DNA of 64,000 bases from Amycolatopsis keratiniphila subsp. keratiniphila (GCF_001620365.2 NZ_LQMT02000020.1:83852-147851); one strand, 5' to 3'; positions 17,198 through 24,518 are shown, counted from the stretch's first letter. Translations and numbers: made by a program. The notes: a model not told the origin generated them from the letters alone.

Positions 17198-18740
17198 CAA
17201 GGTCCTTTTCCCTGTCACGAGCCGGCAGCCGCGCGAGATCGGCGAGGGACTGGCGGTCCACCTTGCCGTTGGTCAGTTTCGGCAGTTCAGTGGACATCGT
17301 GACGATCCGCTCAGGAACCATGTAGGCGGGCACATACTCGCGAAGCAACTCATGCAACGGCTTCGCGTCCGACGGCCGCGCGGTATTGACGAAGGCGACG
17401 ATCACGGTTGCCGCATCCTCGCCGGACACCGCGACGGCCGCGCATTCGCGCACTCCGCACAAGGCGCTCAGATGGCGTTCAACCTCACCGAGTTCGACCC
17501 GGTAACCACTCACCTTGATCTGACCGTCGCGGCGGCCAAGGAATTCCAGCTCACCCGAGTCATTCCGGAGGACGAGGTCTCCGGTGGGATACCAGTCCCG
17601 GCCGTCGGCGGTGACCACGAAGGCCTCGGCTGTCCCGTCCAAGTACCCCGTCATCAGCGTGGGACCGCGGACGAGGAGCTCGCCGGACACGCCGGTGGGA
17701 ACAGGCTTCAGTTCCTCGTCCACGACGGCGATCTCCGTGCCCGGCAACGCGCGACCGATCGGGATCACGGCGTCCGCCGCGACCTGCGCGGTAGGGATTT
17801 CATAGGTCGTGCACACATTGCTCTCGGTGGGCCCGTACACGTTGAGAAAACGAGCGCGCGGAACTCCCGCGAGCAGAACATTCATGTCCACCGGCCGCAT
17901 GACCTCGCCGCCGAACACCACGGCCCGTACCGAGCGCAGCTCGGGAAGCAGATCCCGGCCTCGCCTGGCGAGCCACGCCATGGTCGAGGTCACGGCATAG
18001 ATAATGGTGGTGCCAGTGTCCCGACAGAACTCCAGATACTTCAGAGGGAACGACACCGCGGCGGGGGGAGGCAGTGCGACAGCTGCGCCCACTCGTGCCG
18101 CGCCGAACAGATGCAGCGTCGACGGGTCGAAGTGCAGCGGCGAGGAGCTGAGGAGCACGTCTTCGGGGCCGAGCTTCAGTTCCGCTACCGCCCAGTCAAG
18201 GAATGCCCTGGCACTCGCCTGCGTGTGCATCACCCCTTTCGGACGGCCGGTGCTACCGGAGGTGTGCAGCACGTAGGCCAGTCCTGGAACAGGTTCCCGC
18301 GATCCGGCACCTGGCTCGGCGACCCACAGCTCACCGGCAGGCTCAGCCTCATCGGTAAGTATGCGCCACCTCAAGTCCGGCAGCAGGGACTCCCATTTGC
18401 GCCGCGTCACGCTGTCGGCCACCAATGCCCGCGGCTGGGTCTGCTCGACGATCAGCGCCGCTCTGGAGATCGGCCCTTCCGGGTCCACGGGCACGAAGGC
18501 GGCGTCGGCGCGGAGGATTCCGTGCACGGCGGCCACAGCCGAGATGGTCTTCCTGCCGTGCCACACGACACAGTCGCCGGGGCGCACCCCGCACTCCGCC
18601 AGTGCCTTGGCGATCCCAGCCGCGGCGCTGTCCAGCTCCGCGTAGGTCCAGGCGACCGTTCCATCGGTTATCGCAGTCGCTCCCGGCAGTTGGACAGCCG
18701 TCGCGCGAAGCTCGTCACCGAGAGTTCTGTTGTCTGACAT
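17178..18740 (-). CDS. Free-standing amino-acid adenylation enzyme, prolyl-carrier ligase-like
   Basis: A 520-residue ANL adenylating enzyme. The P-loop is LHTSGSTGRPKGV (158-170), A5 is NVYGPTESNVCT, A7 is DWYPTGDLV, A8 is GRRDGQIKVSGYRVELGEVE, and A10 is PKLTNGKVDR with the catalytic Lys. The substrate helix reads SPLHFDPSTL, with the Asp that binds an alpha-amino group. By eye against PltF-type prolyl ligases the pocket reads about D-P-L-Y-V-G-V-V-C, versus my recalled code D-L-L-Y-L-A-L-V-C for proline in PltF/CloN4. A proline-like amino acid is therefore the best guess. It should load the carrier protein encoded just upstream (18767-19009). It is stand-alone, not part of an NRPS. Confidence 0.87.
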   Translation of the reverse strand: MSDNRTLGDELRATAVQLPGATAITDGTVAWTYAELDSAAAGIAKALAECGVRPGDCVVWHGRKTISAVAAVHGILRADAAFVPVDPEGPISRAALIVEQTQPRALVADSVTRRKWESLLPDLRWRILTDEAEPAGELWVAEPGAGSREPVPGLAYVLHTSGSTGRPKGVMHTQASARAFLDWAVAELKLGPEDVLLSSSPLHFDPSTLHLFGAARVGAAVALPPPAAVSFPLKYLEFCRDTGTTIIYAVTSTMAWLARRGRDLLPELRSVRAVVFGGEVMRPVDMNVLLAGVPRARFLNVYGPTESNVCTTYEIPTAQVAADAVIPIGRALPGTEIAVVDEELKPVPTGVSGELLVRGPTLMTGYLDGTAEAFVVTADGRDWYPTGDLVLRNDSGELEFLGRRDGQIKVSGYRVELGEVERHLSALCGVRECAAVAVSGEDAATVIVAFVNTARPSDAKPLHELLREYVPAYMVPERIVTMSTELPKLTNGKVDRQSLADLARLPARDREKDLDEREGA

Positions 18741-18766
18741 TATCCACGTCCTCCGCGCTCCTGGCC

Positions 18767-19009
18767 TCAGCGATCCTTCGACTCGATGAACGCCGCGATC
18801 GCACGAACGCTCTCGAAATTCCGGGGGTCGATGTCTCGGTCCCCGACGTGGATCCCGAAGTCCCGCTCAAGCCGGGCGACGACTTTGAGCAGGGTCAGCG
18901 AGTCGATGATCCGTTCCGCGATCAGTGGCGTGTCGTCACCGACCTCCTGTCCGGGCGAAATGTCGCGAATAACAGCTCGCACCGTGGCGAGTGAGACAAC
19001 TCCGGACAT
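18767..19009 (-). CDS. Free-standing peptidyl/acyl carrier protein
   Basis: An 80-residue carrier protein of about the size of PltL/CloN5. The phosphopantetheine site is IIDSLTLLKVV, Ser37. The flanking DTPLIAERI and the C-terminal FESVRAIAAFIE helix fit the fold. Either ATG at 19009 or GTG at 19012 may start it; both overlap the stop codon of the dehydrogenase gene. Its place between a dehydrogenase and an adenylation enzyme implies that an aminoacyl group is loaded on it and oxidised there. Confidence 0.92.
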   Translation of the reverse strand: MSGVVSLATVRAVIRDISPGQEVGDDTPLIAERIIDSLTLLKVVARLERDFGIHVGDRDIDPRNFESVRAIAAFIESKDR

Positions 19010-20121
19010 CACAGTCCCAACCCTTCGGCGATGACTTTGATCTGCATTTCGGAAGTTCCCGAGTAGTAGCGGCTCGCCAGCGCGTCGGCCATGAGCTGGA
19101 TCGCGCCCGTCTCCGGTAACAGGGCATAGCCGCCGTACAGATCGGGAAGTTCGCGACTGAACGAGGTGAACTCGTTGCTCACCGAAAGTTTCGTCAACGA
19201 TGCCCGCCCGTGGTCAAGACGGCCTTCATCGGCGAGCCGAGCAGAACCGAGCAAGATTTCCCGGGCACAGGTCAGATTCAGATACATTCGTACCAACCGT
19301 TCGCGGATAGCGTCATAGGCGCCGATAGCCTGTCCGAATTGGACACGAGAGTTGACGTACTCGACCGCTCTACGCTGAGCTCTGGCCATCAGTCCCAGCA
19401 CCGGTGCGAGAATGAACGCCCGTTCGTACCGCATGGCGTGCATGAGCACCGCGAACCCGCTGCCTACTTCGCCCAGCCGAGCGCGGTCGGAGACCACGCA
19501 GTCGTCCAGGCGCAGGCCGTTGAACCGGGCGCCCGCCAGCGCGGCCTTGGGAATTTCCTCACCGATCACGAGCCCGGCGGTCGCCCGCGGCACCAGGAAG
19601 GCGGTGAGCGCGCCGAGCGCGCTTCCTTCGCCGGTGCGGGCGAGCACGAGGAAGACGTCCGCGGTCGGACCGTTCGTCACGAAGGTCTTCCTCCCGGTCA
19701 GCCGCCAGTGCTCACTGCCGTCCGGCTCTGCTTTCGTCCGCAGTGAAAGCAGGTCAGAACCGGCATCAGGTTCCGTTGCGGCGAACGCACCGACGACCTC
19801 TCCCCGCAGGGAACCCATCAGATAGGTCGCGTGCTGGCTCTCGGTGCCGAACTCTGCCAAAGGGGACTGAAAAGCCCACAGGTGCGCGGAAAAGGCGAAC
19901 GGCAGGCCTCCGACACCACTCTCGTCGGCGATCGCTTCCAATGCCAGACATGTCATCTCGAAACCCGCGCCGGTCCCGCCCGAAGTCACCGGGAGAGGTG
20001 AGGACAGGAGTCCACACTCGGCCCCCGACCGCCAGGCGGCCGTATCGAGGAGGTTGTTTTCCCTGGCCCAGTGCCGAACACCGGTCACCAAGTCGGTCTC
20101 GTGCGGGGCCGTTTCACTCAT
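19009..20121 (-). CDS. Acyl-CoA-dehydrogenase-family flavoenzyme acting on carrier-bound substrate
   Basis: A 370-residue ACAD-fold protein. FAD-site segments are visible (FAATEPDAGSD at 113-123, LTGRKTFVTNG at 141-151). The usual MCAD catalytic Glu position is Ser354 (YYSGTSEMQ). However, Glu233 in RYERAFILAP matches the helix-G Glu of isovaleryl-CoA dehydrogenase. That base position is also used by the prolyl-carrier dehydrogenases (PltE, CloN3, AnaB). With the linked A enzyme and carrier this supports desaturation of prolyl-S-carrier to a pyrroline or pyrrole. The start ATG overlaps the GNAT stop (ATGA). Confidence 0.88.
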   Translation of the reverse strand: MSETAPHETDLVTGVRHWARENNLLDTAAWRSGAECGLLSSPLPVTSGGTGAGFEMTCLALEAIADESGVGGLPFAFSAHLWAFQSPLAEFGTESQHATYLMGSLRGEVVGAFAATEPDAGSDLLSLRTKAEPDGSEHWRLTGRKTFVTNGPTADVFLVLARTGEGSALGALTAFLVPRATAGLVIGEEIPKAALAGARFNGLRLDDCVVSDRARLGEVGSGFAVLMHAMRYERAFILAPVLGLMARAQRRAVEYVNSRVQFGQAIGAYDAIRERLVRMYLNLTCAREILLGSARLADEGRLDHGRASLTKLSVSNEFTSFSRELPDLYGGYALLPETGAIQLMADALASRYYSGTSEMQIKVIAEGLGL

Positions 20122-20561
20122 GACGGGACTCCTTCGGCGGAGGCGGGCCATTTGAACGCGTGGTAGGCCTTGACCATGCCTCGATCGGCCATCAGCGGCG
20201 GGTTCTCCACCGGAGGCGCTAGCACAATCAGATCCGTTTCGCCGCCCGCGCCGATGGTCTGGGCCAACCAGGTGAACACGTCCTCGGGCACGTTCCTTCC
20301 GCGGAAACTCGGCTTCAGCTTGATCTCGTGGAGCAACACCCGTCGCGGGCTGCCGGGGCGGAGCCTTCCCAGCTCGGTGAGTGCGAAGACAGCGGCGACC
20401 TCCCTGTCCAGTTCGACCACGTGGTAGACGGTGCTGCGCTCCATGTCCGCTCCCGCCAGCCGCCACGCGAGTTCGTCACGATCGCCGCACAGGTAGAGGC
20501 TCCAAAGCGTGTCGGCGTCGTCCGGGACAGCCCGCCGGAACCTCGCCCGTTGGCCGGTCAC
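20118..20561 (-). CDS. GNAT-like N-acyltransferase (small)
   Basis: A 147-residue protein. The segments FRRAVPDDADTLWSLYLC at the start, VAAVFALTELG, and VLLHEIKLKPSFRGRNVPEDVFTWLAQ fit strands 1-4 and the acyl-CoA pyrophosphate loop (FRGRNVP, an R/Q-x-x-G-x-G/A variant). A shorter C-terminal part ends AYHAFKW. GTG start at 20561 overlaps the hydrolase stop (GTGA). It may acetylate or acylate an amine in the product, or transfer the acyl group from the carrier protein. That second role is an attractive inference, since no other condensing enzyme is present. Confidence 0.7.
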   Translation of the reverse strand: MTGQRARFRRAVPDDADTLWSLYLCGDRDELAWRLAGADMERSTVYHVVELDREVAAVFALTELGRLRPGSPRRVLLHEIKLKPSFRGRNVPEDVFTWLAQTIGAGGETDLIVLAPPVENPPLMADRGMVKAYHAFKWPASAEGVPS

Positions 20562-21367
20562 GCGCGACCACCCGTCCGATCGGGTTGCGACGGCCGGGGC
20601 GCGATCGCGGCCTTGGCGCGATACGCCTCCCAGTCACGGATCGCCGACGCCAGCTGCGTCTCGTAATCGGCGTCCGCGATGAACCCATGATCACGGCCAT
20701 TACGCAGCTTGACCGCCCGCACTCCGTCGCTGTACCCCGCCCGCTCCAGAATCGGGCGCAGGTGCTCGAGCGCGTAATAGGCTTCCTTCTCCGAGACCAC
20801 CGCGTGCAGATAGCGGGCGACGCCCGGCGTGAGCCAGTCATCCATTTGCCTTGTGGTCGGAACCGGCTCGCCCCATGCGGGCAGATCCAAGAACGGCACA
20901 GCGTAGCGCTCCCACTGCCACAGCTGCTTCGGGTCGTCATGCGGAGCGATGACGAACGCGAGATCGTCTGCACCAGAACGCATCCAGTACTTCAGTGCCG
21001 CGTAGCCGCCCGACGAGAGCCCGTGCCAGACACAACCGGTGAAGCCGTACTCAGCCATGACGGACTCGCGCAACTCGAGCAGCTTCGGCAGGAACTCGTT
21101 CTCCCCCAGCAGGAACCAGCCGCAGTTGGATCCCTTAGTGTGCATGTGGATGGGGTCGCAGACGAACAGGCACGCCTCCTGTGCGGACCGCGTCCACTGC
21201 CTGCGGGCGAACACCGGCGGTGTATGCGCCTCGATACGGCTGGCGCCGTGGAACAGAACGTGCAGATAGGAGCTGACCGGCTCCTCCGGTACCGCCAGAT
21301 CGTATTCGAGTACGTAACCTGCGGAGTGGACGAATCTTGATCGCCCTGTTTTCACCGCAACCTCCAT
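20558..21367 (-). CDS. Alpha/beta-hydrolase-like protein
   Basis: A 269-residue protein with a nucleophile elbow GLSSGGYAALKY (Gly-x-Ser-x-Gly), an early LHVLFHGAS strand/oxyanion-type segment and a late GRDHGFIADAD segment that can supply the catalytic His. The cap region is Trp-rich (QLWQWERYAVPFL). Family similarity is to YqiA/Asp2-like esterases at most; the exact subfamily is not recognised. It could act as leader peptidase, thioesterase or amide-bond former. Three bases separate it from the HTTM gene and it overlaps GNAT by 4 bases, so it is strictly co-transcribed. Confidence 0.78.
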   Translation of the reverse strand: MEVAVKTGRSRFVHSAGYVLEYDLAVPEEPVSSYLHVLFHGASRIEAHTPPVFARRQWTRSAQEACLFVCDPIHMHTKGSNCGWFLLGENEFLPKLLELRESVMAEYGFTGCVWHGLSSGGYAALKYWMRSGADDLAFVIAPHDDPKQLWQWERYAVPFLDLPAWGEPVPTTRQMDDWLTPGVARYLHAVVSEKEAYYALEHLRPILERAGYSDGVRAVKLRNGRDHGFIADADYETQLASAIRDWEAYRAKAAIAPRPSQPDRTGGRA

Positions 21368-21370
21368 GTG

Positions 21371-22723
21371 CTAGCCGAGATAGAGCTTGTCGATGTTCTT
21401 TGGAATGACCGCCGGGAAGAAAAGTGGTATCCGCCGCGGCTGTGACCGGTCCTCGATCGGCTCCATATCGCCGGTATCCCGGTTGTTCACCACGGCTCGC
21501 GGGACGAACGTCGTCCTCCACCGTGCCGCGGCCGTTTCCAGATGACGTACGACTGATTCGTGCACCACAGCATCGGCGCGGGTAGCCCGATAGAGAAACT
21601 CAGGACCGATCATCTTGAGCAGCGGCTCCGGGATCCGAGCAGGAAGAGTCAGTGAATAGTAACGCGGCCAATCACGAAGCCCGCCACGCTGTAACCAAGA
21701 ACGGCCGAACGGGCGCAAGCCGGTGAACATGGCGAAACTCCATTCCAGCTTCACGCCTGCGACGAGAAGAAGTGCGTTGATCACGAACACAGCGGCGATC
21801 GCCCAGTGCACTGGCGCGGCTCCAGCCACCAGCGCCGCCGGCTCCTCGGCGGACAGGGAAAGTACGATTGCGGCCAGGACTCCGAAAAGAGCACTCTCCA
21901 CGACATCCCTGAAAAAGAAGCGCGACTTACGTATTTTCCCGCTCTTCCAGCGGAACAAGACGGCGAATCCGCATGAGAGAGCACCCATGAGCCAGAGGAG
22001 ACCGGTCTGAGCAGGAAGCACCACGTGATCCGCTTGCGCTGAAAACATGGTCACCCACAAGGTCATCGCTATGATCGAAAACGGAAAGTTGCCGGTGAGA
22101 CCGAAGACCCAGTGCATCAGCAGGGCAAGCAGAAGCCCCCATTCGCCGCCGCCTGGCACCAAAAGCAATACTCCGACCACGAGCTCGACCACGACGACGG
22201 CGGCTGGTACCCAGCGAAGGAGCGCGCCGGGCACCGGTAGACCGAGCCCTCGCGCGTAGTGTTCGGCGATCACACGGCCCGGACTCTGCTCACCGGTGAG
22301 GTAGTCCTTGTTCACCTTGAAAAACGCCGCCGACAAGTACACACCCGCGAGCAAGTCACGGGCCACGACCCAGTCCAGCTCCGACGGCGTGCATGCGAAG
22401 CCGACCAGCGCGAGCATCGCGAGCCAGACATGATTGGCCAACCGCCGCTGAATCGAACCTACCCACAGCACCACCAACCCGATCCCGATCAGCTGCCCGG
22501 TGAGCCCCGGCACCGTTCCCTCGACGACCAGCGCGGCTGGAAGCATGATGGTCTGGCACAACGAGTTGGCCCACCGCGGAAGCATGAGCGGGAACACCGG
22601 CGCGTAGCTGCGGCATAGTTCGGCCAGTCCATGTTCGCAAAGCCTGCCCGCCAAATGCGTCAGTAGCCCCACAACGATGAGCGCCGGCGCGCCCAGGAAC
22701 AGAGTTGACGTCTCGCCGACCAC
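21371..22723 (-). CDS. HTTM-domain membrane protein (vitamin-K-dependent gamma-carboxylase-like)
   Basis: A 450-residue polytopic protein with about 10 hydrophobic segments. The HTTM signature region is AGVYLSAAFFKVNKDYL followed by GLPVPGALLRWVP and NFPFSIIAM, which match the membrane core shared with VKGC and bacterial HTTM proteins. A soluble C-terminal tail of about 130 residues (RATRADAVVHESVV...) has no assigned domain. Start GTG at 22723 has GGAGGG 6 bases upstream; the frame upstream runs through a hairpin and is not coding. It is the first large gene after the peptide, so action on the peptide at the membrane is a reasonable guess, not shown. Confidence 0.82.
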   Translation of the reverse strand: MVGETSTLFLGAPALIVVGLLTHLAGRLCEHGLAELCRSYAPVFPLMLPRWANSLCQTIMLPAALVVEGTVPGLTGQLIGIGLVVLWVGSIQRRLANHVWLAMLALVGFACTPSELDWVVARDLLAGVYLSAAFFKVNKDYLTGEQSPGRVIAEHYARGLGLPVPGALLRWVPAAVVVVELVVGVLLLVPGGGEWGLLLALLMHWVFGLTGNFPFSIIAMTLWVTMFSAQADHVVLPAQTGLLWLMGALSCGFAVLFRWKSGKIRKSRFFFRDVVESALFGVLAAIVLSLSAEEPAALVAGAAPVHWAIAAVFVINALLLVAGVKLEWSFAMFTGLRPFGRSWLQRGGLRDWPRYYSLTLPARIPEPLLKMIGPEFLYRATRADAVVHESVVRHLETAAARWRTTFVPRAVVNNRDTGDMEPIEDRSQPRRIPLFFPAVIPKNIDKLYLG

Positions 22724-22748
22724 GACTTTCCCTCCAGTGCGGAGATGT

Positions 22749-22781
22749 GGGGGTGGAGCCCGGGGACCGAGCCCCACCCCC
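22749..22781 (-). terminator. Hairpin between precursor peptide and HTTM genes
   Basis: GGGGGTGGAGC (22749-22759) faces GCCCCACCCCC (22771-22781), with one A-C mismatch. No long T run follows on the minus strand. Such leaky hairpins after RiPP precursor genes raise precursor mRNA relative to the enzymes by attenuation. Confidence 0.7.
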
Positions 22782-22859
22782 GTTTCACACCCCTCAGCAT
22801 CCGGCGTTGTTCACGATCGCCCGATCACCTGATGGATGTAGCAGACGAGTGAACCGGGA

Positions 22860-22976
22860 TCAGTCCGGCTCGCTTGCACTCATCGCAACCACGGAACCCT
22901 CGAAGAGGTTCTCGAAGTCGTCCTTTGTGATTTCCTCGACCAGGCTGACCGTTTCGGTCACCGTCGTTCCCTGCAT
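22860..22976 (-). CDS. Candidate RiPP precursor peptide (38 aa)
   Basis: A 38-residue frame directly upstream of the operon, too short for routine gene calling. It is strongly acidic and amphipathic in the middle (LVEEITKDDFENLFEG), as in RiPP leaders. It ends in a short small-residue segment, SVVAMSASEPD, that could be a core. The ATG at 22976 has GAAGG about 10 bases upstream; an internal GTG (22961) has AGGGA and would make it 33 residues. Evidence in favour is position, an own hairpin (22749-22781), and a YcaO-TfuA pair in the operon with no other precursor. The S-V-x-A start recalls thioviridamide-type cores, but there is no Cys. It could instead be a carrier or scaffold peptide. Confidence 0.6.
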   Translation of the reverse strand: MQGTTVTETVSLVEEITKDDFENLFEGSVVAMSASEPD

Positions 22977-23007
22977 GATCTACCAACCTTCACTTTGTTG
23001 GACAGAA

Positions 23008-23034
23008 CAGTCAGCGCCGGATCGGCATTGACTG
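23008..23034. promoter_or_regulatory. Inverted repeat upstream of the precursor gene
   Basis: CAGTCA (23008-23013) and TGACTG (23029-23034) form a dyad with a 15-base spacer, about 32 bases upstream of the peptide start. It is a candidate operator for the StrR-type or SARP regulator. The half-sites share the CAGT/ACTG core of StrR sites but in the opposite order. Confidence 0.35.
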
Positions 23035-23039
23035 AAGTC

Positions 23040-23068
23040 ATTTTTGCGACGATCCAAAGGTGCGTCAA
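23040..23068 (-). promoter_or_regulatory. Possible promoter of the precursor operon
   Basis: On the minus strand a -35-like TTGACG (23068-23063) and an AAAAAT (23045-23040) are 17 bases apart, about 65-90 bases upstream of the peptide start. The -10 match is weak. The dyad at 23008-23034 lies just downstream, near where transcription would start. Confidence 0.3.
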
Positions 23069-23144
23069 CGGATCAAGGTTGCACACCTCACTTGAGCTCG
23101 ATTCATACACATGGACGGCCTTTCGCTTCCCACGCAGCAAGAGA

Positions 23145-23174
23145 CAGGTATCCCGAACGCAATCGGGATACCTG
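23145..23174 (-). terminator. Perfect 11-bp hairpin after the StrR-type gene
   Basis: CAGGTATCCCG (23145-23155) pairs with CGGGATACCTG (23164-23174) around an 8-base loop, 22 bases past the regulator stop. It should end the regulator transcript and separate it from the precursor promoter. Confidence 0.7.
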
Positions 23175-23196
23175 CACTTTGTCCGCTTTTTCGCAT

Positions 23197-24165
23197 CTAC
23201 CGGGCCACGCGTGGACCCTCTCGGTCGAGCCCATCGGCCAATTCGGCCAGCCGATCGGCGTAGTCACGGATGAGAAACACCACTCTGTGACGTTGGTGCG
23301 ACGGCACGCATTCGGCCAATTTCACCCATCGACCCGCCTCAATGGCACAACTCTGCAGAATTCGCAGCAGCAACCGGCCACTCTCGGTGAAACGCAGTGC
23401 AGGGTCCTTCATCAACTGATCGAGGCCGCCTGCCCGATCAAGATCGCCTGCCATCCCAGGCGCCGCTCGATCGCCAGGTTTCACTACGGCTTGTCGTCGG
23501 GACGGCAGCACCGAGTCCCCGTGCGCCATCCTTTTCCGGACGTCCCGCACAGTGTTGGGCGCAATACCCACTTCGCGAGCGATCTCCCGCAATGAGGCGT
23601 CCGGCCGCAGGAGGATCAGCTCCGATGCGCGCTGGCGCGCGAGCGCCACTCCAGGAGGTCTCGCCTTACCGTCCGCGCCGATCCGGCTGTTCAACTGTCC
23701 GGAATGAACGTTTGAACGCCGACGGAGCGCACCGACAGTGGTGGGCGAGAGACCAGCTGTCCTGGCGATCCGGCGGTCCGACCACTGCGGGTACGACACG
23801 ATGATGCGCTCGGCCGCAGCCACCCGGTCGGAAAGACTCAGCGGAAGGCCATGGGAACCGTTGCAGCGCACGGCGAGCACGAAGGCATCCTCGATGCTGC
23901 CATGGAACAAACGCGCGGCGATGAACTCCTCACCTCGTGCTCGCGCCGCCGCCAAGCGATGCATGCCGTCGATGACCCGCATGGTCGGTTCATGCACGAT
24001 GATGGCGGGCAACGTGACATCGAGCTCAGCGAGCGTTCGGGCGTGGTCGACATCCTCACCGTTCATTCGCGGCGAGTCGGCGGGACGCAAGTCGCCGATC
24101 CGCAGCATTCGCTTGGCGGACAGTAACTCGGGCAAGGGTATCGAACCTACGTCTACCTTGATCAT
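23197..24165 (-). CDS. StrR-type pathway regulator (ParB-like N-terminus plus HTH)
   Basis: A 322-residue regulator. The N-terminal ParB/sulfiredoxin-like segment reads LRPADSPRMNGEDVDHARTL, then TLPAIIVHEPTMRVIDGMHRL, the hallmark of the StrR/NovG/Bbr family of antibiotic-cluster activators. An HTH follows (RIARTAGLSPTTVGALRRR), and a second predicted HTH (SLREIAREVGIAPNTVRDVRKR) resembles that of ParB/KorB. The ATG at 24165 has GAGAGG just upstream. It is divergent from the SARP gene and co-oriented with the biosynthetic operon. It is the likely direct activator of the precursor promoter region 22977-23144. Confidence 0.88.
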   Translation of the reverse strand: MIKVDVGSIPLPELLSAKRMLRIGDLRPADSPRMNGEDVDHARTLAELDVTLPAIIVHEPTMRVIDGMHRLAAARARGEEFIAARLFHGSIEDAFVLAVRCNGSHGLPLSLSDRVAAAERIIVSYPQWSDRRIARTAGLSPTTVGALRRRSNVHSGQLNSRIGADGKARPPGVALARQRASELILLRPDASLREIAREVGIAPNTVRDVRKRMAHGDSVLPSRRQAVVKPGDRAAPGMAGDLDRAGGLDQLMKDPALRFTESGRLLLRILQSCAIEAGRWVKLAECVPSHQRHRVVFLIRDYADRLAELADGLDREGPRVAR

Positions 24166-24518
24166 GCCTCTCTTCCCCCCTGTGGAGCCAGGTGACCACC
24201 CAGTGCCAATTGAGCGATGCGGTCGATTAAAATCCCCGTAAAGAACATCTGAGATTCCTTACTTCAATTTTAACCAGCACCTCGGGATAACTCAGCCGGC
24301 GGCGCACCCTCGTCCACCTGCTTCCGCCTCACGCAGACACGGAATTCACTCAGTACACGCATGAGTCCTTTTCCTCCCCTATGCGGCCAGAGTCGCACTT
24401 TCAACGACAGGTCCGTCGAGATAGAGGATATTTCCCCACGCCGTCCTCGTTTTATCCTCGTAGCTTCCCGAACCTTGCTATCGTCGTCATGATCAGGTTC
24501 ATCGCCCGAGGGGATACA
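24166..24518. promoter_or_regulatory. Divergent regulatory region between StrR-type and SARP genes
   Basis: A 353-base non-coding stretch, visibly richer in A/T than the flanks (for example around 24225-24285 and 24430-24480). It must hold both promoters. No perfect dyad longer than about 6 bp stood out. Confidence 0.5.

Noticed and set aside
17178..20121. Non-ribosomal peptide synthetase
   Set aside because: There are only stand-alone A, carrier and dehydrogenase proteins; no condensation or thioesterase domain is present in the window.
12338..22976. Classical thioamitide (thioviridamide-type) cluster
   Set aside because: YcaO and TfuA fit, and SVVA recalls the core start, but the decarboxylase, kinase-like and other conserved genes are missing and the peptide has no Cys for the AviMeCys ring.
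23008..23034. A perfect StrR operator
   Set aside because: The half-sites have the wrong order and spacing compared with GTTCGACTG-N11-CAGTCGAAC; kept only as an unassigned dyad.
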